5,047 nucleotides of DNA from Cocleimonas sp. (GTDB lineage Bacteria; Pseudomonadota; Gammaproteobacteria; Thiotrichales; Thiotrichaceae): the NCBI GenBank assembly GCA_023146675.1, contig JAGLBQ010000068.1, positions 1-5,047 on the forward strand, given 5' to 3'. A program made the translations under genes and the position numbers. Under the pieces are notes generated by a model, which saw only the letters and a list, made by a program, of their open reading frames with translations, was not told the origin of the DNA and did no database searches. Of this stretch, positions 1 to 5,047 are shown piece after piece. Position 1 is the first letter of the stretch. The number at the start of each line of letters is the position of its first letter.

Positions 1-584
1 ATCGCTAATAAATTGGGTAAAGTACCCAAACCAAAGGCAAACATAAGTAATGCGCCTTCTAAAGCGCTACCTGCCGATAGTGCCATAATCAGAATGGTGT
101 AAACTAAACCACAAGGAAGCCAACCCCAGATAAAACCAAGCGGAATAGCGCGTGCTACGGTATTAACAGGAATAAAACGACGACTGAATGGCTCAATCAG
201 TTTCCATAAATTAGCGCCAAGTGCTTCAACTTTAGTTAGCCCGTTCCATAATCCTGCAAGGTATAAACCAAGTAGCAACATAAAAATGGCAGCAATAATG
301 GATAATATTTGTTTAGCTTGATTGAGTTCTGCAAGGCTCAGTAAACTTGCACCTAATGCACCAATGAGTGCACCTGCGCTGATATAGCCTACGATGCGCC
401 CAAAATTGTAACCCAACAGAAGGGGTAAATGAGTAAAAAAGGAAGGTTTTTTGACACTAGGCTGTTGCCCTAAAGAGAGCATCCCGACAATACCACCGCA
501 CATGCCAATGCAATGAATGCCCCCAACCAACCCTGTTATGAAAGCGATTAGGTAGGGGGAATTATCTATCCATACTATATCCAT
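1..584 (-). CDS. Sulfite exporter TauE/SafE family (DsbD_2/UreH-like) membrane protein, 3' end cut off by the window
   Basis: This reading frame is open from an ATG at 584 to the window edge, giving 194 complete codons; the family is usually about 220-250 residues, so the C-terminus lies outside. It is a multi-pass inner-membrane protein. Visible family signatures are HCIGMCGG (residues 24-31) in the first membrane helix, YNFGR (59-63) opening the second, GWLPCGLVY (154-162) and FGLGTLPN (184-191). Further hydrophobic segments lie near 96-113 and 162-194. Cys25, Cys29 and Cys158 recall the paired membrane cysteines of the CcdA/DsbD superfamily, but no thioredoxin domain is seen. The family name implies sulfite export; members with this motif set are often found near cytochrome oxidase or metal-handling genes, so the real substrate is open. 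The start is the first possible one after an in-frame TAA at 621-623, although no good ribosome binding site precedes it. It lies 40 bases after hspQ on the same strand and is probably co-transcribed with it. Confidence 0.9.
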   Translation of the reverse strand, partial: MDIVWIDNSPYLIAFITGLVGGIHCIGMCGGIVGMLSLGQQPSVKKPSFFTHLPLLLGYNFGRIVGYISAGALIGALGASLLSLAELNQAKQILSIIAAIFMLLLGLYLAGLWNGLTKVEALGANLWKLIEPFSRRFIPVNTVARAIPLGFIWGWLPCGLVYTILIMALSAGSALEGALLMFAFGLGTLPNLLA

Positions 585-624
585 GAAAGTAAGGTATCCA
601 TGAAGTTGTTCTGTCTGTCGTTAT

Positions 625-957
625 TTAATTAACAGATTGACGCGGCATATATTTGCCTGCGGAAGTGCGTATGAAAACATCATTAATCATTGGATGTATC
701 ACCTCATCTCGCGAAGAATCAGAGCTTATGCTTTGCTCCGCAACATAGGCCATGGTGGTTTCTTCATCGACTAAAACATGATACCAAGGGGAGTCTTTAG
801 GCGCTCTAAGCTCCGCCTCTTCCTCATACCATTCATCATCGCCTTCAAAATTAGCATCAACATCAACAATCACACCACGAAAGTCATATTGATTGTGGTA
901 AATTACATCGCCAATATTATATTCTGCTCTTTTTATAGTTGTTTGATTAATATCCAT
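625..957 (-). CDS. hspQ: Heat shock protein HspQ (YccV-like, hemimethylated-DNA-binding fold)
   Basis: The product is 110 residues, close to the roughly 105 of E. coli HspQ. It shares the family pattern: a basic N-terminus leading to YNIGDVIYH (13-21), the beta-strand GVIVDVDA (28-35), an acidic loop (about 38-50) ending in ELRAP, the hallmark PWYHVLVDEE (57-66), and YVAEQSISSD (71-80). There is no signal peptide or membrane segment, so it is cytoplasmic. In enterobacteria HspQ is a heat-shock protein that promotes degradation of mutant DnaA and acts as a specificity-enhancing factor and substrate of Lon; the fold was first described as binding hemimethylated oriC DNA. The same role here is inferred from homology. 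The ATG at 957 is preceded by a good ribosome binding site. Upstream is a plausible sigma-32 promoter, which fits its known heat-shock control. The C-terminal tail after residue 85 is poorly conserved in the family. The TauE/SafE gene follows after 40 bases. Confidence 0.95.
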   Translation of the reverse strand: MDINQTTIKRAEYNIGDVIYHNQYDFRGVIVDVDANFEGDDEWYEEEAELRAPKDSPWYHVLVDEETTMAYVAEQSISSDSSRDEVIHPMINDVFIRTSAGKYMPRQSVN

Positions 958-962
958 GTTTT

Positions 963-968
963 ACCTCA
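963..968 (-). promoter_or_regulatory. Ribosome binding site of hspQ
   Basis: On the minus strand TGAGGT sits five bases before the ATG at 957 (TGAGGT-AAAAC-ATG). It is the clearest Shine-Dalgarno in the window and fixes the hspQ start. The other genes here have weak or no recognisable sites. Confidence 0.8.
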
Positions 969-1029
969 TGTTATAGATTACTAGGCTGACTGAGCGCTAG
1001 TTGTACGAAATGGTTTACGATAAAGACAA

Positions 1030-1058
1030 AAGTGGGGGATGTTTTATCATAATTCAAG
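1030..1058 (-). promoter_or_regulatory. Candidate sigma-32 (RpoH) heat-shock promoter of hspQ
   Basis: Reading the minus strand, CTTGAA (1058-1053) is followed after 15 bases by CCCCACTT (1037-1030). The E. coli sigma-32 consensus is CTTGAA, a 13-17 base spacer, then CCCCATnT, so the -35 is perfect and the -10 differs at one defined base. Transcription would start near 1023, giving a leader of about 65 bases before hspQ. E. coli hspQ is heat-inducible, so the position is biologically sensible. The assignment rests on motif match and context only. Confidence 0.6.
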
Positions 1059-1098
1059 AGATTACCCGATACTCTCTTGATGGTTGGTCTATCATAAT
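1045..1098 (+). repeat. Pair of 9-bp direct repeats flanking an inverted repeat
   Basis: TATCATAAT occurs at 1045-1053 and again at 1090-1098, exactly 45 bases apart, on either side of the inverted repeat at 1054-1080. The first copy directly abuts the inverted repeat. A spacing of about four helical turns would put both copies on the same DNA face, which suits a regulator binding twice, but 9-mers this AT-rich can recur by chance. Confidence 0.35.
1054..1080 (-). repeat. 8-bp perfect inverted repeat overlapping the hspQ heat-shock -35
   Basis: TCAAGAGA (1054-1061) and TCTCTTGA (1073-1080) are perfect reverse complements with an 11-base gap. One arm contains most of the candidate sigma-32 -35 hexamer (CTTGAA, 1053-1058). 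It could be an operator, or a small hairpin in the leader of a transcript starting at the upstream promoter near 1136. It is not the CIRCE element (TTAGCACTC-N9-GAGTGCTAA) bound by HrcA, since neither arm sequence nor gap length matches. Confidence 0.5.
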
Positions 1099-1135
1099 AG
1101 CAGAAATATTCTACACGCTTCCTAACTTAACGGGC

Positions 1136-1144
1136 ATTATACCA
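1136..1144 (-). promoter_or_regulatory. Extended -10 sigma-70-type promoter upstream of hspQ
   Basis: On the minus strand TGG-TATAAT (1144-1136) is a perfect extended -10 (TGnTATAAT). No good -35 is present: the best hexamers at 16-17 bases are T-rich (around 1158-1164), which is tolerated for extended -10 promoters. Start would be near 1129, 50 bases past the stop of the LTA-synthase-like gene, giving hspQ a leader of about 170 bases that includes the inverted repeat at 1054-1080. It would supply basal expression beside the heat-shock promoter. Confidence 0.55.
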
Positions 1145-1179
1145 GACTTATGGATGAGAAAAATGTTCATAAATTGGAT

Positions 1180-3081
1180 TCATCGCGCCCATTTATTGGC
1201 TTGCAAACTTTCAGCTACCCGCTGATCTGTCATTAATAATTGCTGATAAAGCTGTTTGCTTTGCTCTGTAGAAAGATTTGTTCCGACGAGTTTGGAAAGG
1301 TCTGTTTTTATATAACCCTGTTGATTTAAGCTACCTGTTAAGTACCCCATATTGTTGATCATTAAATGTTTATTAGGCTTCCAAAGCGAAGTCCCTAGTG
1401 CAGAAATTGATTCATCCAAGCCCATTAAATCAGCCATTGTAGGCATTAAATCCAATTGAGAACGAATTTCCTGCACTCTTTTGGCTTGCACTAAATCTGT
1501 GTTTTCTGAGTAAATTATGAGTGGGATATGAAAGAGTTCATTATACTGTGCTTGTTTTGAAACATAACTAGCGGAAGGATGGTCAGCGGTAATAATAAAA
1601 ATCGTATTATTAAACCAAGTTTCTTTACGCAGACCTTCAATAAATTGTTGTAGTGACCAATCCAGATACGCAATGGAGTTCAACATACCGTTTACCCCAT
1701 CGATCTGATAAGGGTATTTTTCAAATTGTTTGGGTAAGCGAATATAAGGGGAATGTGTTGTTCCTGAGAAAAAACTCATCAGTACAGGCTGTTGCGGATT
1801 GCTTATAAAATGTGTTTTTATTTTGTTTTGTAGCAGCATTAAGGTTTCATAGTCATAACCAAAGTGAGGCTTTGTACCCTGTGGATAATCAAGCTGTAAA
1901 TCACCAATATCTTCCATACCCCAATAATGCTCAAAACCAACGCTATTCGCGAGCGCATCAATACGAAAAGAGGCACGTTTCGAGGTTTGTGCAAACAGTG
2001 TTTTATAGCCATTTTGTCGTGCTAGCTTGGCTATCTGAGTGATTTTATACGTGCTGAGACCTTTATCAACCGTAGGAAAACCAAGCAATGCAGGAATCCC
2101 TGTCCAAATCGCTTGCAAGCCAATAATACTGCGCTGTCCTGCGGAGTAAAAATTATCATAGACCATTGATTTAGCAACCAAATCATCCAGATAAGGGGTT
2201 ACACCATAATTTTTCTTCCCCAATGCATCAATAAATTCATAATTCAAACTCTCGATTTGTAAAACAATTATATTGGGGTGATTCTGTTTGTTTTTATAGC
2301 GCTGCTCAAACGGGTAATCTTTAGTAATCCCCAATTCTTTTTGAATATCTTGATCAGAAAAATGATGATGCTCGTAATGACTGGCATTATTGCTACTCAT
2401 TGACACACGAATGCCTGTGTAGACACCGTTTAGAGTAAGATTTGCCAGCTCATTGGAGTCACTAATAAAGGCATTAATCACCATTAACGGTTTACCCGTG
2501 AACAAGCCGCCACGAATAATTAACAGGATGACTAATACTACAAAAGGCAATGCTACCAATGTTTGCCAGTACTGCGGAATACTATTCTTTTGATCGCTTG
2601 TCGAGGCAATCAAAAACCATTTTTGCCAAATTTTAGCAAAGAGTATGACAAAAACAATAAAGCCTATTACCGCCAACCAATAGGTTTTTAGCATAGAAAT
2701 AATATAGGCAGTATCACTTTGCATCTGTGCCAACTCCGCCCCCACATGACGCTGTGAATGCTGAAAAAAGACAATATCCATAGCCAGTGCTAATATTGCT
2801 AGTAATAACACGGCAAAACAAATCCAAGCCGTTATTTGATACCAAATTCGAGAACTAAAAAACGTTAAGGGGATAAATAACAATAAAATAGGCAGTGCTA
2901 ATAAAGCAACCATGATGGAAAGGTCAAAACGAATACCGTGAGCAAAGGCTAGTAGAATTTCACTGATTGAAAGGCTAGAAAAGTATTCTGCATTGGCTAA
3001 AAGCAATAATCCGCGCATTAGGGTAAAAATAAGAATGACAGCAATAAGAATGCGTGCGATAAAAGTTAGTTTTTTTTTCAT
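1180..3081 (-). CDS. LTA synthase family protein / OpgB-like phospho-headgroup transferase (membrane-anchored sulfatase fold)
   Basis: The 633-residue product has the LtaS/OpgB architecture: about five membrane helices in the first third (roughly 6-29, 42-70, 80-103, 132-150, 173-192), including the family mark GIRFDLS (49-55), then a periplasmic alkaline-phosphatase-superfamily domain from about 268. By analogy with S. aureus LtaS, metal and catalytic residues are Glu277 (in LQIESL), Ser318 (in AGQRS, where LtaS has Thr300), His443 (in TTHSPY), and Asp500-His501 (in TADHP). FHIPLIIY (517-524) and DLMPTMADLMG (544-554) are typical late strands. Relatives transfer phosphoglycerol from phosphatidylglycerol to lipoteichoic acid or, in E. 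coli OpgB, to periplasmic glucans; a Gram-negative host suggests an envelope glucan or lipid acceptor, which the sequence does not identify. Start: ATG at 3081 gives a normal MKKK N-terminus before the first helix; no clear ribosome binding site is seen. Codons 2-4 form a nine-A run. Confidence 0.92.
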   Translation of the reverse strand: MKKKLTFIARILIAVILIFTLMRGLLLLANAEYFSSLSISEILLAFAHGIRFDLSIMVALLALPILLLFIPLTFFSSRIWYQITAWICFAVLLLAILALAMDIVFFQHSQRHVGAELAQMQSDTAYIISMLKTYWLAVIGFIVFVILFAKIWQKWFLIASTSDQKNSIPQYWQTLVALPFVVLVILLIIRGGLFTGKPLMVINAFISDSNELANLTLNGVYTGIRVSMSSNNASHYEHHHFSDQDIQKELGITKDYPFEQRYKNKQNHPNIIVLQIESLNYEFIDALGKKNYGVTPYLDDLVAKSMVYDNFYSAGQRSIIGLQAIWTGIPALLGFPTVDKGLSTYKITQIAKLARQNGYKTLFAQTSKRASFRIDALANSVGFEHYWGMEDIGDLQLDYPQGTKPHFGYDYETLMLLQNKIKTHFISNPQQPVLMSFFSGTTHSPYIRLPKQFEKYPYQIDGVNGMLNSIAYLDWSLQQFIEGLRKETWFNNTIFIITADHPSASYVSKQAQYNELFHIPLIIYSENTDLVQAKRVQEIRSQLDLMPTMADLMGLDESISALGTSLWKPNKHLMINNMGYLTGSLNQQGYIKTDLSKLVGTNLSTEQSKQLYQQLLMTDQRVAESLQANKWAR

Positions 3082-3099
3082 GAAAGAAAGATTTATTCT

Positions 3100-3128
3100 A
3101 CTTTAAAAGTGACCAAATGAAATTCAAT
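3100..3128 (-). promoter_or_regulatory. Weak sigma-70-like promoter before the LTA-synthase-like gene
   Basis: TTGAAT (3128-3123) and TAAAGT (3105-3100) on the minus strand are separated by 17 bases; each matches four of six consensus positions. The start site would be near 3093, leaving a very short leader of about 12 bases before the ATG at 3081. The match is modest for AT-rich DNA, so this is tentative. The rest of the gap between the two genes holds only the hairpins listed separately. Confidence 0.28.
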
Positions 3129-3153
3129 TTTAAGTGACTCAACAGCGGATATA

Positions 3154-3180
3154 GAAGTATCAGCATACTTTCTGCTGATG
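3154..3180. repeat. Two overlapping, mutually exclusive small inverted repeats
   Basis: AAGTAT (3156-3161) pairs with ATACTT (3166-3171) around a four-base loop, and can extend to AG/CT with one bulged base. ATCAGCA (3160-3166) pairs perfectly with TGCTGAT (3174-3180) around a seven-base loop. Both share 3160-3171, so only one can form at a time. There is no T-run on either strand, so neither looks like an intrinsic terminator. Confidence 0.4.
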
Positions 3181-3202
3181 GAGTCATGAGGTGTTTGTTA
3201 TG

Positions 3203-3228
3203 CATTCCCACGTTGGAGCGTGAAAATG
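3203..3228 (-). repeat. REP-like palindromic element, degenerate copy
   Basis: CATTCCCACG (3203-3212) and CGTGAAAATG (3219-3228) flank a six-base loop. On the minus-strand RNA all ten positions pair, two as G-U wobbles. The plus-strand sequence ATGCATTCCCACG-TTGGAG-CGTG closely resembles, from memory, a dispersed palindrome of the form ATTCCCACGCTGGAGCGTGGGAA that recurs in many bacterial genomes, including sulfur- and methane-oxidising gammaproteobacteria. Here the second arm has AA instead of GG, so it would be a decayed copy. It lies 22 bases after the yadH stop and lacks the T-run of a terminator. Confidence 0.5.
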
Positions 3229-3249
3229 AAACTAAAAGAGGATAAAAAA

Positions 3250-4011
3250 CTAATTTTTCAAACGATAACCCGTCTTAAACATCCATGCAACCACCCCAAT
3301 ACACACCACTAAAAACAGCATAATCATTGCTAGACTCAATCCTACACTCACATCGGACACCCCAAAAAAGCTCCAGCGAAAGCCACTAATAAGGTAAACC
3401 ACAGGGTTAAATAAAGTCACCGTCTGCCAAAAGGGAGGCAGCATACTAATGGAATAAAAACTACCCCCCAGAAAAACGAGCGGAGTAATAACCAGTAAAG
3501 GAATCAGTTGTAATTTATCAAAATTAGTTGCCCATAGACCGATAATAAATCCAAACAGGCTAAAGGAAATACAGGTAAGTATTAAAAAAGCCAGCATCCA
3601 GAAAGGGTGTTGCACTTGTAAATCAACAAATAGATTGGCGACTGCTAAAATAATTAAACCCAGAATAAAGGACTTACTAGCCGCCGCGCCCACATAACCT
3701 AATAATATCTCAAAATGGGAAATAGGTGCAGACATGACTTCATAAATAGCCCCTGTAAACTTGGGAAAGAATATTCCAAAGGAGGCATTGGCAATGCTTT
3801 GGGTCAGTAATGACAGCATGACTAAACCTGGCACTATAAATGAGCCATAGGAAATTCCATCAACTGTATCAATACGAGAGCCTATTGCTGAACCAAAGAC
3901 AATAAAGTAAAGCGAGGTAGAGATAACAGGCGAGGCAATACTTTGAAATAACGTTGTCCATGCACGTAGCATTTCATATTTATAAATAACTTTTACAGCG
4001 TGAAAATTCAT
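3250..4011 (-). CDS. yadH: YadH-like ABC-2 type transporter permease
   Basis: The 253-residue protein is an ABC-2 family permease, almost the same length as E. coli YadH (about 256). It has a short cytoplasmic N-terminus with an amphipathic stretch (YKYEMLRAWTT, 10-20) and about six membrane helices, near 24-42, 57-77, 104-128, 137-160, 169-190 and 222-245. The region 181-212, with GGSFYSISMLPPFW and FNPVVYLISGFR, is the conserved ABC-2 signature. It should form a homodimer in the inner membrane driven by the YadG ATPase. The substrate of YadGH is not established; relatives of this class export drugs, polysaccharides or lipids, and nothing here identifies the cargo. Its ATG shares one base with the yadG stop, implying translational coupling; a weak GGTGAG lies ten bases upstream, inside yadG. 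The stop is TAG, and no clear terminator follows. Confidence 0.93.
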   Translation of the reverse strand: MNFHAVKVIYKYEMLRAWTTLFQSIASPVISTSLYFIVFGSAIGSRIDTVDGISYGSFIVPGLVMLSLLTQSIANASFGIFFPKFTGAIYEVMSAPISHFEILLGYVGAAASKSFILGLIILAVANLFVDLQVQHPFWMLAFLILTCISFSLFGFIIGLWATNFDKLQLIPLLVITPLVFLGGSFYSISMLPPFWQTVTLFNPVVYLISGFRWSFFGVSDVSVGLSLAMIMLFLVVCIGVVAWMFKTGYRLKN

Positions 4012-4013
4012 TA
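4009..4013 (-). other. TAATG stop/start overlap coupling yadG to yadH
   Basis: On the minus strand the yadG stop TAA (4013-4011) and the yadH start ATG (4011-4009) share one A. Such overlaps normally mean that ribosomes finishing the ATPase re-initiate on the permease, which keeps subunit amounts matched. Confidence 0.85.
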
Positions 4014-4934
4014 TTTTTTACTCACCAAATGAACGAAAATATCTTCTAAAGAACTTTGTGCGGTTTGCAGATCTTTTAACTCTAATCCTGCTTTATGGAT
4101 TTCTTTCATCAGTAGCGTGATACCTGTGCGCTTGCCTTGTGTATCATAAGTATAAACTAACTCAGAACCCTCTTTTTCTAGCACCAAATTATAAATTGCT
4201 AATGATGCGGGTATCTCTGAAATACTCTCTCTTAGTTCAATAATTAGCTGCTTTTTACCCAGTTTTTGCATTAATGCCTGTTTTTCATCAACCAGCAATA
4301 ACTCTCCACCACTAATAATACCCACACGGTCAGCAATTTCTTCTGCTTCCTCAATATAATGGGTGGTCAAAATAATAGTAACGCCTGATTCACGCAGGCG
4401 ACGTATAATATTCCACATATCCTTACGTAACTCTACATCAACGCCTGCGGTTGGTTCATCAAGGAATAAAATGCTAGGTTCATGAATTAGCGCCTTGGCA
4501 ATCAACACCCTGCGTTTCATGCCACCTGATAGCATTCTTATTTCAGTATCCTTTTTATCCAACAAACTTAAATCAGTTAACATTTGGGCGACCAAGGCTT
4601 TATCTGCCTTTTTACCAAATAAACCACGACTGAAATTCAAGGTATTCCATGGTGTTTCAAATGCAGGAAGTGTTAGTTCTTGAGGAACTAAACCAATTAA
4701 CGCACGTGTTTTTCGATACTCAGAAATAATATCAAAACCATCAACCTCAACCCGTCCTTCTGAGGGAGAGACTAAGCCGCAAATAATAGAAATAAGCGTG
4801 GTTTTACCTGCACCATTTGGACCTAATAAAGCGAGAATCTCACCTTTTTTAATCTCTAAATTAACCACTTTAAGCGCCTGATGCCCTGAAGCATAAGTTT
4901 TAGATAGGTTTTTAATTGATATTATATTTTTCAT
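4011..4934 (-). CDS. yadG: YadG-like ABC transporter ATP-binding protein
   Basis: The 307-residue protein matches E. coli YadG (about 308) in length and motifs. A complete nucleotide-binding domain is visible: Walker A GPNGAGKTT (38-46), Q-loop Gln85 in GLVPQE, signature LSGGMKRR (135-142), Walker B ILFLDEP (155-161) with catalytic Glu160, D-loop AGVD (163-166) and H-loop His192 in TTHYIEEAEE. All catalytic residues are present, so it should be active. LSGGM rather than LSGGQ is normal for this subfamily. A C-terminal domain of about 80 residues (from 228) ends in SSLEDIFVHLV, typical of ABC-2 exporter ATPases. It works on the cytoplasmic face of the inner membrane with YadH, encoded directly downstream. 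The ATG at 4934 is the first possible start after an in-frame TAA at 4969-4971; no strong ribosome binding site is seen. Confidence 0.96.
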   Translation of the reverse strand: MKNIISIKNLSKTYASGHQALKVVNLEIKKGEILALLGPNGAGKTTLISIICGLVSPSEGRVEVDGFDIISEYRKTRALIGLVPQELTLPAFETPWNTLNFSRGLFGKKADKALVAQMLTDLSLLDKKDTEIRMLSGGMKRRVLIAKALIHEPSILFLDEPTAGVDVELRKDMWNIIRRLRESGVTIILTTHYIEEAEEIADRVGIISGGELLLVDEKQALMQKLGKKQLIIELRESISEIPASLAIYNLVLEKEGSELVYTYDTQGKRTGITLLMKEIHKAGLELKDLQTAQSSLEDIFVHLVSKK

Positions 4935-4966
4935 TGGATTTTTTGGTGCAACACTAAATAGCGTAG

Positions 4967-4993
4967 TTTATAAGTATCAATGCACTGTTTCAA
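4967..4993 (-). promoter_or_regulatory. Candidate sigma-70 promoter of yadGH
   Basis: On the minus strand TTGAAA (4993-4988) and TATAAA (4972-4967) are separated by 15 bases. The hexamers match consensus at four and five of six positions, but the spacer is shorter than the usual 16-18. The start would be near 4960, leaving a leader of about 25 bases before the yadG ATG. TTGATA (4980-4975) is an alternative -35, but no good -10 lies at the right distance. Confidence 0.4.
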
Positions 4994-5009
4994 TTAGAAC
5001 CTGAGTTCG

Positions 5010-5033
5010 TAAGATTACTGACTATTAATCTTA
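5010..5033. repeat. 8-bp perfect inverted repeat upstream of yadGH, possible operator
   Basis: TAAGATTA (5010-5017) and TAATCTTA (5026-5033) are perfect reverse complements separated by eight bases. The arms are 16 bases apart centre to centre, about 1.5 helical turns. The element lies 16 bases upstream of the candidate -35 of yadGH, a position suited to a dimeric activator, or to control of a divergent gene beyond the window. No T-run follows on either strand, so it is unlikely to be a terminator. No gene is seen between 4935 and 5047. Confidence 0.45.
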
Positions 5034-5047
5034 GCTGGGATACAAGA

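Noticed and set aside
575..601. Eight-codon minus-strand frame starting at the ATG at 601, overlapping the TauE/SafE start out of frame
   Set aside because: It could be a leader peptide, but it has no ribosome binding site and its length is within chance.
778..984. Plus-strand open frame of 68 codons antisense to hspQ
   Set aside because: It is the reverse shadow of hspQ, whose protein sequence is clearly conserved.
1054..1080. CIRCE/HrcA operator upstream of hspQ
   Set aside because: Arm sequence and gap (8 bp arms, 11-base gap) do not match TTAGCACTC-N9-GAGTGCTAA.
1148..1179. Terminator after the LTA-synthase-like gene
   Set aside because: Only a five-base TTATG/CATAA pairing with a long AT-rich loop is present, with no GC stem or proper T-run.
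1001..1225. Plus-strand open frame of 74 codons between hspQ and the LTA-synthase-like gene
   Set aside because: It covers the promoters of hspQ and overlaps the 3' end of a well-supported gene on the other strand, shows no recognisable family, and has no convincing ribosome binding site.
1812..2042. Plus-strand open frame inside the LTA-synthase-like gene
   Set aside because: It is antisense to the catalytic domain of a recognised gene and has no protein features of its own.
3203..3228. Intrinsic terminator of yadGH
   Set aside because: The hairpin is reasonable, but no run of T follows it on the minus strand; a REP-like element explains it better.
4495..4683. Plus-strand open frame inside yadG
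   Set aside because: It is antisense to the signature-motif region of the ATPase, so it is explained by that gene.

Overview
This 5,047-base window looks like an ordinary, AT-leaning stretch of a Gram-negative chromosome, most likely from a gammaproteobacterium. The evidence is a yadG/yadH-type ABC transporter pair very like the Escherichia coli one, an HspQ homologue (a proteobacterial family), a Gram-negative LTA-synthase/OpgB-type membrane sulfatase and a 'HCxGMCGG' TauE/SafE-family membrane protein. The genus cannot be fixed from the sequence. A short palindrome at 3203-3228 recalls a dispersed repeat I associate with sulfur- and methane-oxidising gammaproteobacteria, which is only a weak pointer.

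All five genes lie on the minus strand, so the order of transcription runs from high to low coordinates. From the right: a 113-base leader (4935-5047) with an 8-bp inverted repeat and a plausible promoter; yadG (ATPase, 4011-4934) and yadH (permease, 3250-4011), joined by a one-base TAATG stop/start overlap; a 168-base gap (3082-3249) holding a REP-like palindrome, two mutually exclusive small hairpins and a weak promoter; a 633-residue LTA-synthase-family protein (1180-3081); a 222-base gap (958-1179) with a near-consensus extended -10 promoter and a good candidate heat-shock (sigma-32) promoter; hspQ (625-957); and, 40 bases on, a TauE/SafE-family gene (1-584) whose 3' end runs off the window.

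Functionally, YadG and YadH should form an inner-membrane ABC-2 transporter of unknown substrate. The LTA-synthase-like protein is an inner-membrane enzyme with a periplasmic catalytic domain that probably transfers a phospho-headgroup (phosphoglycerol or similar) to an envelope acceptor. HspQ is a small cytoplasmic heat-shock factor tied to Lon proteolysis in enterobacteria. The TauE/SafE protein is a multi-pass membrane protein with conserved cysteines. yadG-yadH is clearly one operon and hspQ-tauE/safE probably is another. The LTA-synthase gene has at best a weak promoter of its own and may be partly read through from yadGH.

I found no RNA gene, CRISPR array, insertion sequence or phage gene, and no convincing intrinsic terminator. 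I see no evidence for a new multi-gene system. The points most worth a second look are regulatory: the candidate sigma-32 promoter embedded in an inverted repeat upstream of hspQ, and the REP-like palindrome.
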